Shown here: piece after piece, positions 51,257 through 61,323 of the stretch
Layout: every line of letters begins with the position of its first letter
Position numbering within the stretch: position 1 is the first letter of the stretch
DNA from: Chitinophaga sp. E66
Lineage (GTDB): Bacteria; Bacteroidota; Bacteroidia; Chitinophagales; Chitinophagaceae
Reading direction: 5' to 3'
DNA: 64,000 bases
NCBI GenBank assembly: GCA_019285755.1
Contig: CP079103.1
Coordinates: 4,340,001-4,404,000 of the forward strand
The notes under the pieces: generated by a model
Told to the model about the DNA's origin: nothing
What the model saw: only the letters and a program-made list of their open reading frames with translations
Database searches by the model: none
Translations under genes and position numbers: made by a program

Positions 51257-52181
51257 TTATAATTCCCGCTTCGCCAATTTCCTGAACATCTCTTTTTCCT
51301 CCTCCGTTAAATGCTGCGGTACCGTGATCTTGATCCGTACATAAAAGTCACCCGGCACACCGCTTCCTCCTTCCCCACCGGCAGCCCCTTCCCCTTCAAT
51401 CTAAATAACCGCCCGCTGTCCGACCCCTCCGGGATTGTCAACTGCAGCGCACTCCCAGGAACCGGTACCTGCACCTTGCCACCCAACACGGCCGTATATA
51501 CGTCTACCGGCACTTCCAGGTATACATCCCTCCCTTTCAGCTCATAACCCGAACCGGGCACGATGCTGATTTCTATAAGCAAGTCGCCCGCTTCGCCGCC
51601 ATTAAGTCCCGGATTACCCTTCCCTTTGAGGCGTAACACCTGGCCGTCCGCCGTACCTTGCTTAATTTTCAGGTTCAGTTTTTGCCCGTTGACGGAAATC
51701 TGCCGCGTGGCGCCCAGGTAAACGTCTTCTACGCTCACTTCCATCGAAGCATGCAGGTCGCCACCGCGCCGGGTACGCGCCCGCCCCTGCTGGGCCCGGC
51801 TCCGGAAACCACCGCCGAACAGGTGCTCGAAGAAGTCGGAGAATTCACCGCCCCGAACATGTCTTCAGCGTTGTATTGTTGTCCACCGCCCTGTTGTTGC
51901 TGTGCGCGCCAGCGGTTCCAGTCAAAATCGCCCTGCTGTGCGCCGGCTTGTTCGTAATATTTCCAGTTCTCGCCGAACTCGTCGTACTTCTTCCGCTTGT
52001 CAGCATCGCCCAACACTTCATAGGCCTCGTTCAATTCCTTGAATTTCTCTTCCGCGAGCTTGTCGTCGGGATTTTTATCCGGATGATACTTCACAGCCAG
52101 CTTGCGATAGGCCTTCTTGATCTCGTCGGCCGACGCTTTTTTGTCTACGCCCAGTATCTTGTAATAGTCTTTATATTCCAT
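51257..52181 (-). CDS. DnaJ/CbpA-type co-chaperone, frame broken
   Basis: J-domain protein that stimulates DnaK. J domain: YYKILGVDKKASADEIKKAY and VKYHPDKNPDDKLAEEKFKE with the HPD motif. Next comes a Gly/Gln-rich linker (RAQQQQGGGQQYNAED), then the C-terminal substrate domains VSVEDVYLGATRQISVNGQK and VPGSALQLTIPEGSDSGRLF with RLKGKGLP. There is no zinc-finger cysteine cluster, so it is CbpA-like (class B). About 308 codons. Breaks near 51857 and 51360. The C-terminus reads TEEEKEMFRKLAKREL. Confidence 0.92.
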
Positions 52182-52231
52182 ATGCCTGATGATAACAATT
52201 TGCACGCCGGCCTTGTTGGCCCGGCAGTATT

Positions 52232-52269
52232 AAAAAACCGCGCCTCCTGTAGTTTTACAGGAGGCGCGG
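52232..52269 (-). terminator. Terminator after the E1 dehydrogenase gene
   Basis: CCGCGCCTCCTGTA, short loop, TACAGGAGGCGCGG: a perfect 14-bp stem followed on the minus strand by six T. Confidence 0.93.
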
Positions 52270-52279
52270 CCATACACAA

Positions 52280-54693
52280 TTATATCGTTGCAGGTTCGCT
52301 ACTCCTGATCATTTCCATTACGACTTTCACCACGTCTTCCACGTTGGGCTTGGAGAAATAGTCGCCATCGGAGCCGTAAGCCGGGCGATGCGCCTGAGCC
52401 GCCAGCGTACGGGGCGCCACGTCGAGCCAACGGTAGCCGCCCTGTTGTTCCATCACTTGCTGGAACATGTAAGCGGTGCCGCCGCCTGGAACGTCTTCAT
52501 CCACAAACAGGATACGGTTCGTCTTTTTCAGCGACTCCAATATGGAATGGCTGGTATCGAAAGGCAGGAGGGTCTGCACGTCGATCAGTTCACAGGAAAC
52601 TCCCAGCCCCGAGAGGGTCTGCATGGCTTCCTCGATGATGCGCAGGGTACTGCCGTAAGAAACGATGGTGATGTCCGTACCTTCCTGTAGCACTTCCACC
52701 TGGCCCATAGGCACGGTGAATTCGCCGATATTCTCTGGCATGCGCTCCTTGAGGCGGTAACCGTTCAGCGATTCGATAACGATTCCCGGTTCGTGCGCAC
52801 GCAGAAGGGTATTGTACATGCCGGCAGCCTGCACCATGTTGCGGGGAACGCAAACGTAGAAACCCCGGAGAGAGTTGATGATCATGCCCATGGGGCTGCC
52901 CGAATGCCAGATACCCTCCAGCCTGTGGCCGCGGGTACGGACGATAATGGGGCAGAACTGGGTACCGCGGGTACGGTATTGCAGGGATGCCACATCATCG
53001 CTCAGGGGCTGTAGTCCATAGAGCAGGTAATCCAGGTACTGTATTTCCGCGATGGGACGGAGCCCCGGAGCGCCATACCAATGCCCTGGCCCATGATGGT
53101 GAGCTCGCGGATGCCGGTATCTGCAATTCGGGTTTTGCCATGTTTGGCCTGCAGGCCGGCAAAGCCCTGGTTAACGTCACCGATCTTGCCCACGTCTTCA
53201 CCAAAGGCAAATACCAGTGGGTTGTCGGTGAACAGCTGATCGAAATATTTATTCAGCACTTCGTAACCGTTGAGCACGGGGCTTCTTCGGCATACTCAGC
53301 GGGCACAACCGGTACGCTGTTCACCGAATTAGGACCGGTGGCGTACAGGTAAGTGTTATAATTTTCCTTTTCAGCGAGCAGCTGGTTGTCGTAAAACAGC
53401 TGGAGCTCGTTCATTGCCGGCGAGAAATCACGCGGGTGACGGAACAGGATGTGTGCGGCGGATTTAAGTATATCCCGGCGAAGGGGCTCTCGGTTAGCGG
53501 TGAGCTCCTGCATGGTTTGCTGTACTTGCGAAGCGTCTGCCCGCCCCTCTTCGATCAGCTGGCGGAGGATGCCGTTGAGCTCCTGAACCTGGTTACGGAT
53601 GGGGGCGATGTATTTCTCCCACGCGCGTTTGCGGCCTTCATAGGCGAGCACCTTGGCTTCCGCCTCGATCTCCTGGAGGGTGCCTTCGTCTGCCAGGGCA
53701 TTTTCCACGATCCACTGGCGCATTTTACTGTTGCAGTCGAATTCCTTTTCCCAGGCCAGGCGTTCCTTGGATTTGTATCGCTCGTGGGAGCCGGATGTGG
53801 AGTGACCCTGGGGCTGGGTGATCTCTTCTACGTGGAAGAGCACGGGGACGTGGGTTTCACGGGCCTTGCGGATGCCTTCTTCAAACACTTCGCAAAGTCC
53901 GGCATAATCCCAGCCTTTTACATTATATATCTCCAGGCCGTTGGTTTGCTCCCCTTTACGGAAGCCTTCCAGTGCGGCGCTGATAGAACCTTTCGTAGTC
54001 TGGTATTTGCGGGGAACGGAAATGCCGTAGCCATCGTCCCATACAAAAATGCAAAGCGGCACCTGCAGCACGCCTGCGGCGTTGATGGTCTCCCAGAAAT
54101 GGCCTTCGCTCGTAGAAGCGTCGCCGATAGTGGCGAAGCACACCTCGTTACCCTGGTGCGAAAGGTGCGTAAGCCCTTCCAGCTCCGGTACTTCACGGAA
54201 CAACTTGGAGGCAAATGCCAGTCCCAGCGCACGCGGCATCTGCGCGGCGGTAGGCGCCATGTCGGCCGCGGTGTTTTTCTGCGCAGTAAGTGGCAGCCAG
54301 TTGCCTTCAGCGTCTATATTCGGAGTCGCGAAGTGCGAGTTCATCTGCCGGCCTGCAGAAAAAGGATCGTTAGACAGATCTGGGTCGGCATAAAGTTGTG
54401 AGAAAACTGCTCTACCGTGGCGATGCCTGTGGCGAATGCCCAGGTCTGGTCGCGATAATAGCCCGAACGGAAATCCCCGGTTTGAAATATTTGGACATTG
54501 CTATCTGCGCCACTTCCTTGCCGTCACCAAATATCCCGAATTTGGCCTTGCCCGTCAGCACTTCCCGACGTCCCAGCAGGCTCACTTCCCTGCTGATACA
54601 GGCCAGCCTGAAATCATTTAATACTTCCCTGCGGAATTCTTCAAATGACAACTGGCTTTGCATATTCATAGCTAATTCGTTGTTTTCGATCAT
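52280..54693 (-). CDS. 2-oxoacid dehydrogenase E1, alpha and beta subunits fused, frame broken
   Basis: Thiamine-diphosphate enzyme that decarboxylates a 2-oxoacid and passes the acyl group to lipoyl E2. About 804 codons hold an alpha half (SREVSLLGRREVLTGKAKFG; THLSHQGNEVCFATIGDAST with SEGHFWE, the TPP-binding GDxxxxEG; HVEEITQPQGHSTSGSHERY) and a beta half. The beta half has YFDQLFTDNPLVFAFGEDVG, GFAGLQAKHGKTRIADTGIR, TDITIVSYGSTLRIIEEAMQ and RILFVDEDVPGGGTAYMFQQ. Breaks near 54415-54345, 53270 and 53000. The start could be 54693 (MIENNEL) or 54663 (MQSQLSF); a promoter box at 54712 leaves a short leader for either. The oxoacid (branched-chain or pyruvate) is not certain. Confidence 0.9.
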
Positions 54694-54711
54694 GCCATCC
54701 TTGTTAAAGCA

Positions 54712-54719
54712 CAAATGTA
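54712..54719 (-). promoter_or_regulatory. Minus-7 box for the E1 gene
   Basis: TACATTTG on the minus strand matches TAnnTTTG, 18 bases before the 54693 start. Confidence 0.55.
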
Positions 54720-54820
54720 GGGTAAATTGATGAATGGGTAAATGAACGGGCACATCGTGCAAAAATTAAATTTTTAAGAAATTTTTAATATCTTGATATG
54801 CACGGTTCAGTTTTTGGCCG

Positions 54821-54828
54821 TAAATTTG
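54821..54828 (+). promoter_or_regulatory. Minus-7 box for the DUF1573 gene
   Basis: TAAATTTG fits the consensus, about 58 bases before the ATG at 54887. Confidence 0.55.
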
Positions 54829-54886
54829 AACTGGAAACTGGTAGAAACGTAAATGTTTAACCAATCGTTTAAAAACCAATGTTATC

Positions 54887-55291
54887 ATGAAAAAATTCGT
54901 TGTATCCCTATTTGCAACTTTACTGGTTACCACTTCACTGTGGGCGCAGGCGCAGAACGGCGGCGGAACGACTAATGCAGTAGACGCCAAACTGAAGTTT
55001 AAGAAAGAAACGGTTGATTTCGGCAAAACCAAGCTGAATAAACCCGTGACCGTTACCTTCGAATTCACCAACATCTCCAAAGAACCCGTGCTGATCGAAG
55101 CGGCTAAACCCAGCTGCGGCTGTACTACGCCCAAATGGACGGTAGAACCGATCCTTCCAGGCAAAGCAGGCACCGTTACCGCGACCTATAGCGCGAATGC
55201 GGTAGGCAAGCCGATGAAGACCATCTACCTGAAGCTAAAGGGAGTAGACCAGGAGAAGGAACTGTACCTCACCGGGACAGTAGAAAACTAG
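54887..55291 (+). CDS. DUF1573 exported protein
   Basis: Intact 134 residues. Signal peptide KKFVVSLFATLLVTTSLWAQ, then one DUF1573 (ASH-like immunoglobulin) domain: FKKETVDFGKTKLNKPVTVT, FTNISKEPVLIEAAKPSCGC, TTPKWTVEPILPGKAGTVTA. The CGCT motif is characteristic. Abundant in Bacteroidota and of unknown function; periplasmic or surface location. It has its own promoter and terminator. Confidence 0.92.
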   Translation: MKKFVVSLFATLLVTTSLWAQAQNGGGTTNAVDAKLKFKKETVDFGKTKLNKPVTVTFEFTNISKEPVLIEAAKPSCGCTTPKWTVEPILPGKAGTVTATYSANAVGKPMKTIYLKLKGVDQEKELYLTGTVEN

Positions 55292-55310
55292 AAAAAACAA
55301 ACGCAGATAG

Positions 55311-55340
55311 AATGCCTCCCGATCCTTCGGGGGCATTTTT
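55311..55340 (+). terminator. Terminator after the DUF1573 gene
   Basis: AATGCC-CCC against GGG-GGCATT with TTTTTG after it, 20 bases past the stop. Confidence 0.8.
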
Positions 55341-55373
55341 GTTTTATAATCATTATAACATGGCGAGTTGCCT

Positions 55374-55381
55374 TACCTTTG
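55374..55381 (+). promoter_or_regulatory. Minus-7 box for the aminotransferase gene
   Basis: TACCTTTG is a perfect match. Transcription from it would start near 55387, downstream of the ATG at 55368, which rules that start out and supports 55404. Confidence 0.7.
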
Positions 55382-55403
55382 CCTCGCTAAAAACCAACAC
55401 CCA

Positions 55404-56597
55404 ATGCCGAAAATCAGTCAGCGCGGCCAGATTATGCCGCCCTCTCCGATCCGCAAGCTCGTTCCCTACGCGGAAGCTGCTAAAAAGAAAGGAGTTACGG
55501 TTTATCACCTTAACATCGGACAGCCCGACATCGAAACTCCGCAACCCGTGCTCGATGCGGTGCGCAATTCCCATTTCAAGATCCTGGAATACAGCCACAG
55601 CGCAGGTAACGAATCTTATCGCCGCAAGCTCACCACATACTATAGCCGCTTCGGCATCGATGTGGATTACAACCAGATCATCGTTACAACCGGCGGTTCG
55701 GAAGCCATCATCTTCGGTTTCATGGCCTGCCTCGATCCAGGGGATGAAGTAATCGTTCCGGAACCCTTTTACGCGAACTATAACGGATTCGCTGTTGAAG
55801 CGGAAGTAAAAGTAGTACCCGTCACCTCCGGCATCGAATCCGGCTTCGCCCTGCCTCCCATCGGTGACTTCGAAAAGAAGATCACGCCCAAGACCAAAGC
55901 GATCCTCATCTGCAATCCCAACAACCCGACCGGTTACCTCTACAGCACCGAGGAATTGAACATATTGCGGGATATCTGCAAGAAACATAACCTCTTCCTA
56001 TTCTCTGACGAAGCTTACCGCGAGTTCGCGTACGATGGAACCACCCTGTCTGCCTTGCAACTCGAAGGACTGGAAGACAACGTGGTGGTGTTCGACACCA
56101 TTTCGAAGCGTTATAGCGCCTGCGGCGGCCGTATTGGCGCCCTGGTTACGCGTAACAAAACCCTGCTGGATTCCGTCATGAAGTTCGCACAGGCACGTCT
56201 GAGCCCTCCCAGCTTCGCCCAGATCGCAGCAGAAGCGGCTGTTGATCTGCCTGAAGATTACTTTGATGGTATTAAAGCGGAATACAAAAGCCGCCGCGAT
56301 CTCTTGGTGAAACGCCTCAACGGGATCCCGGGTGTATTTTGCCCCAATCCGGGCGGCGCGTTCTACGCTATGGCCAAACTTCCTATCGATGATGCGGACA
56401 AGTTCTGCCAATGGCTGTTGGAAGAATTCAGTTATGACCAGCAGACGGTAATGCTTTCTCCCGGGACTGGCTTTTATGCCACGGCGGGTCTTGGCAAGCA
56501 GGAAGTGCGCCTGGCATATGTGCTGAACCTTGAATCCATTGATAAGGCGATGACGGCACTGACAAAAGCGCTGGAGGTATATCCAGGTCGCAGCTAA
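55404..56597 (+). CDS. PLP-dependent aminotransferase, class I (aspartate aminotransferase-like)
   Basis: One of the few long genes here with no frame break: 397 residues. N-terminus MPKISQRGQIMPPSPIRKLV, then YHLNIGQPDIETPQPVLDAV, GGSEAIIFGFMACLDPGDEV, AILICNPNNPTGYLYSTEEL with the conserved NPNNPTG, LFSDEAYREFAYDG, and the Schiff-base Lys in VVFDTISKRYSACGGRIGAL. Class I fold, subgroup gamma. It probably makes aspartate or another amino acid from the oxoacid; the exact substrate cannot be read. Start chosen by the promoter box. Confidence 0.92.
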   Translation: MPKISQRGQIMPPSPIRKLVPYAEAAKKKGVTVYHLNIGQPDIETPQPVLDAVRNSHFKILEYSHSAGNESYRRKLTTYYSRFGIDVDYNQIIVTTGGSEAIIFGFMACLDPGDEVIVPEPFYANYNGFAVEAEVKVVPVTSGIESGFALPPIGDFEKKITPKTKAILICNPNNPTGYLYSTEELNILRDICKKHNLFLFSDEAYREFAYDGTTLSALQLEGLEDNVVVFDTISKRYSACGGRIGALVTRNKTLLDSVMKFAQARLSPPSFAQIAAEAAVDLPEDYFDGIKAEYKSRRDLLVKRLNGIPGVFCPNPGGAFYAMAKLPIDDADKFCQWLLEEFSYDQQTVMLSPGTGFYATAGLGKQEVRLAYVLNLESIDKAMTALTKALEVYPGRS

Positions 56598-56974
56598 TGT
56601 GTCAGCAAATCCTGTCACTTTCGGTTAAAAAACCATCGAATCTTAAAAACTGACAAAAATCATGTTTTTGAGAAGCACTAGCCGGAACACCTATTAATAG
56701 CAGGTTTTAACATTAAATTTAATTCTATATGACATTTTTAAAGGACCGAATGGAATTTTTATCCGTTTTATGTTTTGTAATTTGAATTTAATGCCTATTT
56801 TTACTGTGTAATCGGGACGCAAAGGTGAAGATGGAATAGATGTTAAAATCTTCAAATACATGTTGAACAAATTTCTAAACCTGCTTAGCAAAAAATTAAC
56901 TTGTATAATTTTGACAAATGGGAAAATGGCGCGACCTTTGCATTATCAACATTATGTAAAAAATCGGCGACTAA

Positions 56975-56988
56975 CTAAAACGTTTTAG
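56975..56988. promoter_or_regulatory. Perfect 14-bp palindrome, LacI-operator-like
   Basis: CTAAAACGTTTTAG is a perfect palindrome with the central CG typical of LacI-family operators. It lies 11 bases upstream of the minus-7 box at 56999, in the minus-33 region of the first short-RNA promoter. Confidence 0.5.
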
Positions 56989-57012
56989 CCAAACAACATA
57001 TTTTTGTATCAG

Positions 57013-57072
57013 TTTTTCATAACGTGGAATTTATAAAGGCAAACGGCTCTGATCACAGAGCCGTATTTTTTT
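57013..57072 (+). ncRNA. Candidate short RNA 1
   Basis: A perfect minus-7 box TATTTTTG (56999-57006) is followed 7 bases later by TTTTCATAACGTGGAATTTA (57014-57033). Then come ten bases and the terminator hairpin ACGGCTCTG-ATCA-CAGAGCCGT with seven T. The transcript would be about 60 nt. No open frame is present. The same 20-mer and layout recur at 57239. Confidence 0.45.
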
Positions 57073-57238
57073 CTCCTATAATTTCTACCGCTTCCAACCG
57101 ATTGCATTTAGAAATCCTCTATTTCAAGAAAACTTAGCCCGCTTTTAAATCCCTATCTCAACGAAATTTTCCTATTATTGTCATGTAATGAAAAGACAAG
57201 GTGGGTATCGTGCTTAACCGCATGGTACCTTTCGCTAG

Positions 57239-57292
57239 TTTTCATAACGTGGAATTTAAAATGCAACGGTCCTGACTCCTCAGGACCGTTTA
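57239..57292 (+). ncRNA. Candidate short RNA 2, paralogue of candidate 1
   Basis: Box TACCTTTC (57226-57233) is followed 6 bases later by the identical 20-mer TTTTCATAACGTGGAATTTA (57239-57258). Then comes the hairpin ACGGTCCTGA-CTCC-TCAGGACCGT with TTTATC. Predicted length is about 54 nt. The hairpin sequence differs from that of candidate 1 but its geometry is the same. Between the two candidates (57073-57225), and between the aminotransferase stop and 56930, I see no gene. Confidence 0.4.
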
Positions 57293-57321
57293 TCGTTTCC
57301 ACTTGCCTTAGTTTCAGGCAA

Positions 57322-57348
57322 TAAAAAGGCCCCCGTGCGGAGGCCTTC
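57322..57348 (-). terminator. Terminator after carA
   Basis: AAGGCC-CCG/CGG-GGCCTT with five T following on the minus strand, 24 bases past the carA stop. Confidence 0.82.
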
Positions 57349-57371
57349 TCTTATCGTTTCACAATCCTGCG

Positions 57372-58489
57372 TTATTGGGCAGTATGCTTGCGGATCATCG
57401 TAAAGAAATCGTCGAACAGGTAACGCGAATCATGCGGGCCAGGTGTGCTCTCGGGGTGGTACTGCACGGAAAAGGCCGGTTTGTTCTTGATACGGATGCC
57501 TTCCACGGAATTATCGTTCAGGTTGATATGGGTCACTTCCACATTGTCGGATGCTTCCACCGCGTTCTTGTCGATCGCGAAACCGTGGTTCTGGGTGGTA
57601 ATCTCGCATTTGCCGGTCAGCAGGTTCTTTACCGGGTGGTTGAGGCCGCGGTGACCGTGGTGCATTTTATACGTCGGGATACCGTTCGCCATTGCAAGCA
57701 ACTGATGCCCAAGGCAGATACCAAAGAGCGGACGCTCTGCAGCCAGTACTTTTTGATGGTTTCCACGGCGTAGGTCAAAGGTGCAGGATCTCCAGGACCA
57801 TTGGAAATGAAGTAAGCATGCGGTTTGAACTCCTCGCACTGTTCGAAGGTAGTCTTCGTCGGGTGCACCTTCAGATAAGCACCTTTCTCGGAAAGACATT
57901 TCAGCATGTTCCGCTTCACCCCGTTGTCAAGCACCGCGATGCGGATCTCAGCATTGGGATCACCAACGAAATAGGGCTCCTTGGTAGACACTTCGGCGCA
58001 AAGCGCAAGGCCTTCCATGGACGGAACTTCTTTCAGGCGTTTGGCGAGCTCCTGCTCATCGAGAATTTCGGAGGAAATGATACAGTTCATGGCGCCCTTG
58101 TTGCGGATATGGGCAACCAGCGCACGGGTGTCTACTTCATGGATGGCTACCAGGTTATTCTCTTCCAGGAACTGGGCGAGCGACTGATCGGCCATTTTAC
58201 GGGAGTAGTTGGAAGCAATGTTCTTGCAGATCAGCCCGCTGATTTTCACGGCGCTGGATTCCACGTCTTCCTTCTTGGTACCATAGTTACCAACGTAGCA
58301 GTTGTTCATAATCAGCACCTGTCCTTTGTAGGAAGGGTCTGTAAACACCTCCTGGTAACCGGTCATACCGGTGTTGAAGCAAAGCTCCCCGGAAGCCGTT
58401 CCGACCTTACCGAACGCTTTTCCGTGGAAAACGGTGCCATCTTCGAGCAACAGCATGGCAGGCTGTGTGGATCTGATAGTCTGCGGCAT
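57372..58489 (-). CDS. carA: Carbamoyl-phosphate synthase small subunit, frame broken
   Basis: Glutaminase subunit that supplies ammonia to CarB for arginine and pyrimidine synthesis. N-terminal domain: LLLEDGTVFHGKAFGKVGTA, ELCFNTGMTGYQEVFTDPSY. Glutamine amidotransferase domain: HAYFISNGPGDPAPLTYAVE, nucleophile Cys in PLFGICLGHQLLAMANG, catalytic His-x-Glu in SVQYHPESTPGPHDSRYLFD. About 372 codons, normal. One break near 57755. A promoter box lies at 58541. carB is not in the window. Confidence 0.95.
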
Positions 58490-58540
58490 TTCTTCTTACC
58501 CTTACTTTTTTATGCCCCGGATGGGACGATTAAAACTCCG

Positions 58541-58548
58541 CAAAGTTA
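58541..58548 (-). promoter_or_regulatory. Minus-7 box for carA
   Basis: TAACTTTG on the minus strand matches TAnnTTTG, 52 bases before the start. Confidence 0.55.
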
Positions 58549-58583
58549 GGGCATGATTTTGAATTTCGTGCAGGTTTTTCAGA

Positions 58584-59392
58584 TCAATTCAAATGAATGG
58601 ACGTCATGATTTTGTCAGCCGCCTTTTGACCGGTTGGATCGTCGGAGGAATGGGTAATTAACAACTGTACCTGGCTCCCTCCTTTTACAAATATGAGGCT
58701 TTGAAATGCGACTGCCGCAGTCTCACGGAGCACGTAAGTCCCCGCTGAAGGAGTGCCGGCTGACCTTCGATCTCCAACGACTGCGTCTGATAACTGAAAC
58801 GTGATACGCCCGTCTTGGTCTCCATGTCCCTGGCGGCACGCTTCCCGGCATCTTCCAGCGCGATGCTGGAATGTGAAAGATAAACCGTCTCCTCCATACG
58901 AATGACGATTCCATCCGCCTTTCCACCTGCCTGAAATACCTTTCTGCGCATATTGGGACGGTCTTCCGGGGATTCGGGCTTCAGGGATAAAGGTGTCTGC
59001 ATCCGGATATGGTTGCCTCTGAAGGTGCGCCATTGATCGGCTTCTAACAGCGTGGCAGACACTTTGGGCTCCCGGAAAAATGCCATAAGGTAAGGTCCAT
59101 ATAAAAAGCTGATCCCCAGTACAATGACAAAGCAAATCGTCCCTACGGCCAGATTTGTCTTTTTCCGTGGCGTGAACCTTGCCTTCCGGTCTCTTCGGCG
59201 CTCCCGGGCAGCATATTCTTCAGCAGCTATGCCGTATTCCAGCCCAAATGCGGCCAGATCTCCATCGGGATGCTGTACCAGCCATTCTTTATAAATAACG
59301 GGAAATTTCTTACCGCAATGGTCACAGAAAGTAAGGTATTCGGATTTTAGCGCACTGTATTCGCTGCAGTGCTGGCATTTCATGTAATTCAT
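58584..59392 (-). CDS. Membrane protein with N-terminal zinc ribbon, unknown function, frame broken
   Basis: About 269 codons. The N-terminus MKCQHCSEYSALKSEYLTFC then DHCGKKFPVIYKEW has two CxxC pairs spaced as in a zinc ribbon. A basic segment follows, then one membrane helix (AVGTICFVIVLGISFLYGPY), and a long extracytoplasmic part with IRMQTPLSLKPES and RAARDMETKTGVSRFSYQTQ. One break near 58735 joins LLQRGL to TYVLRETAAVAFQSLIFVKG. I do not recognise the family. The ATG at 59392 is one of two close starts (MNYMKC). Confidence 0.6.
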
Positions 59393-59601
59393 AGGATGGG
59401 CGTTAGGTGGCCGGCGACTCTAAATTATGTTTTTTCTATATATATTCAAGCAATATCCCACTAAAATGGCACTGGGTAATTTACCGTTTTCTGCAACTAT
59501 ATAAACTTCATCGGCCTTTGTGTTTGATTTTCATTCGTTTCGACCAGGAAATTATTGACGCGCCATGTGACACCCAAACCTTCAACTTCGTCTCTTTTTC
59601 T

Positions 59602-59636
59602 ATAAAAAAAGGGATAAGGTTTTCACCTTATCCCTT
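59602..59636 (-). terminator. Terminator of the ribosomal protein operon
   Basis: AAGGGATAAGGT, loop GAAA, ACCTTATCCCTT, then seven T on the minus strand, 20 bases beyond rplQ. Confidence 0.93.
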
Positions 59637-59656
59637 CGGTATAGCTTAGTCAAAAA

Positions 59657-60143
59657 CTACTCAGCAGCGGGAGCTTCTGTAGCGGGAGCTGCAGCTTCAG
59701 CTTCGCCTTCCGCTTTTTCTTACCGCCGGCACGACGGGTTTTCTTAGCGGGTGCTTTTTCAGCAGCGGCGGTTTTGCCGTAGATTTCGTTGAAGTCAACC
59801 AGTTCGATCAGCGCAGTTTCGGCGTTGTCACCGATACGTTTGCCGAGCTTAATGATACGGGTGTATCCACCGGGACGGCTGGCGATTTTCTCGCTGATGC
59901 TGCCGAACAGTTCCTGGATGGCTTCTTTGTCCTGCAGGTAGCTAAACACGATACGACGGTTGTGGGTGTCGTCGGTTTTGCCGCGGGTCAGCAGAGGCTC
60001 AACGTAAACGCGGAGCGCTTTAGCTTTGCCAGGGTGGTGGTGATACGTTTGTGAGCAATGAGTTCGCAAGCCAGGTTGCTCATGAGGCTTTTGCGGTGAG
60101 CGGACGTGCGGCTCAGTTTGTTCAATTTCTTTCCGTGACGCAT
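59657..60143 (-). CDS. rplQ: 50S ribosomal protein L17, frame broken
   Basis: L17 of the large subunit. N-terminus MRHGKKLNKLSRTSAHRKSL, then MSNLACELIAHKRITTTLAK (in frame after repair near 60030), KALRVYVEPLLTRGKTDDTH, NRRIVFSYLQDKEAIQELFG and RIIKLGKRIGDNAETALIEL. A C-terminal Ala/Glu/Lys-rich extension, typical of Bacteroidota L17, gives about 162 codons; a second break near 59715 lies inside it. Last gene of the cluster. Confidence 0.95.
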
Positions 60144-60251
60144 GACTTTTTGTTATTTGTGTTCCCTCGCACCGTGTCAGGAATTGCAAGGTACTTGTTA
60201 TAAAATGCAAATCACGCCCTCCTTTCGGCGGCGTGATTTACGCGGTGAATA

Positions 60252-61246
60252 CTATTCTTCGTCTAATTTCAGTTTGGACAGGTCCATACCAAAATGCAGG
60301 CCTCTTTCGCCCAGCACTTGTTCGATCTCGCTGAGGGACTTCTGACCGAAGTTGCGGAATTTCATCAGTTCTTCCTGTTCGTACTGAACCAGTTCGCTCA
60401 GGGAGTTGATTTTCGCAGCTTTCAGGCAGTTGAATGCGCGTACGCTGAGGTCCAGGTCCTCCAGGGGAGTTTTCAGGATCTTGCGCAGCTGCAGGGTTTG
60501 TTCGTCTACCACGTCTTCCTTTTCAGTGTCTTTCGTATCGAAGCTGATGTTCTCATCAGTGATGATCATCAGGTGCTGAATGAGGATACGGGAAGCTTGT
60601 TTTACCGCTTCTTCCGGGTGGATGGTACCGTCTGTCACTACTTCCATGATCAATTTCTCGTAGTCGGTCTTTTGTTCCACACGGGTGTTCTCGATGCTGT
60701 ATTTCACGTTCTTGATCGGCGTGAATACGGAGTCGATCGCGATGTAACCAAACACTGCATCTTTGGGTCTGTTTTCCTCAGCCGGAACATAACCGCGGCC
60801 TTTGCCGATGGTCAGTTCGATATCCAGCTTAGCGGAAGGATCCAGGGTGCAGATCAACAGTTCGGGGTTCATGATCTGGAAAGAGTTGGTTGCTTTCTCG
60901 ATCATGTCTGCCCGGAACTCGGTTTTGCCTTTGATGGAGATTTGGATTTTCTCGCTGCTTACTTCATTCTCAACGATTTTCTTGAAACGAACTTGTTTCA
61001 GGTTGAGGATGATTTCGGTAACGTCTTCCGTGATTCCTTCAGCGTGCCAAACTCGTGATCAGCGCCTTCGATCTTGATACCCACAATGGCATAGCCCTCC
61101 AAAGACGACAACAGCACGCGGCGGAGCGCGTTACCAATTGTCACACCATAACCCGGTTCTAACGGACGGAATTCGAATTGAGCTTCAAAGTCGGTTGACT
61201 TCTGCAAAACGATCTTGTCAGGCTTTTGGAAATTAAGAATTGCCAT
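60252..61246 (-). CDS. rpoA: RNA polymerase alpha subunit, frame broken
   Basis: Alpha subunit, which nucleates RNA polymerase assembly and contacts upstream promoter DNA. N-terminal domain: FEFRPLEPGYGVTIGNALRR and VLLSSLEGYAIVGIKIEGAD; then LDIELTIGKGRGYVPAEENR. C-terminal domain: LDLSVRAFNCLKAAKINSLS, ELMKFRNFGQKSLSEIEQVL. About 331 codons. The single break near 61035 lies in EFGTLKGITEDVTEII, where one base is missing; a genuine knockout is not credible in an essential gene. Confidence 0.97.
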
Positions 61247-61323
61247 TGATATGCTTGATTTATGTTTTTAAGGTATGTTATACGGCTATAGCCACCCCGC
61301 GTGGCGGGATGGCTATATCGTTA

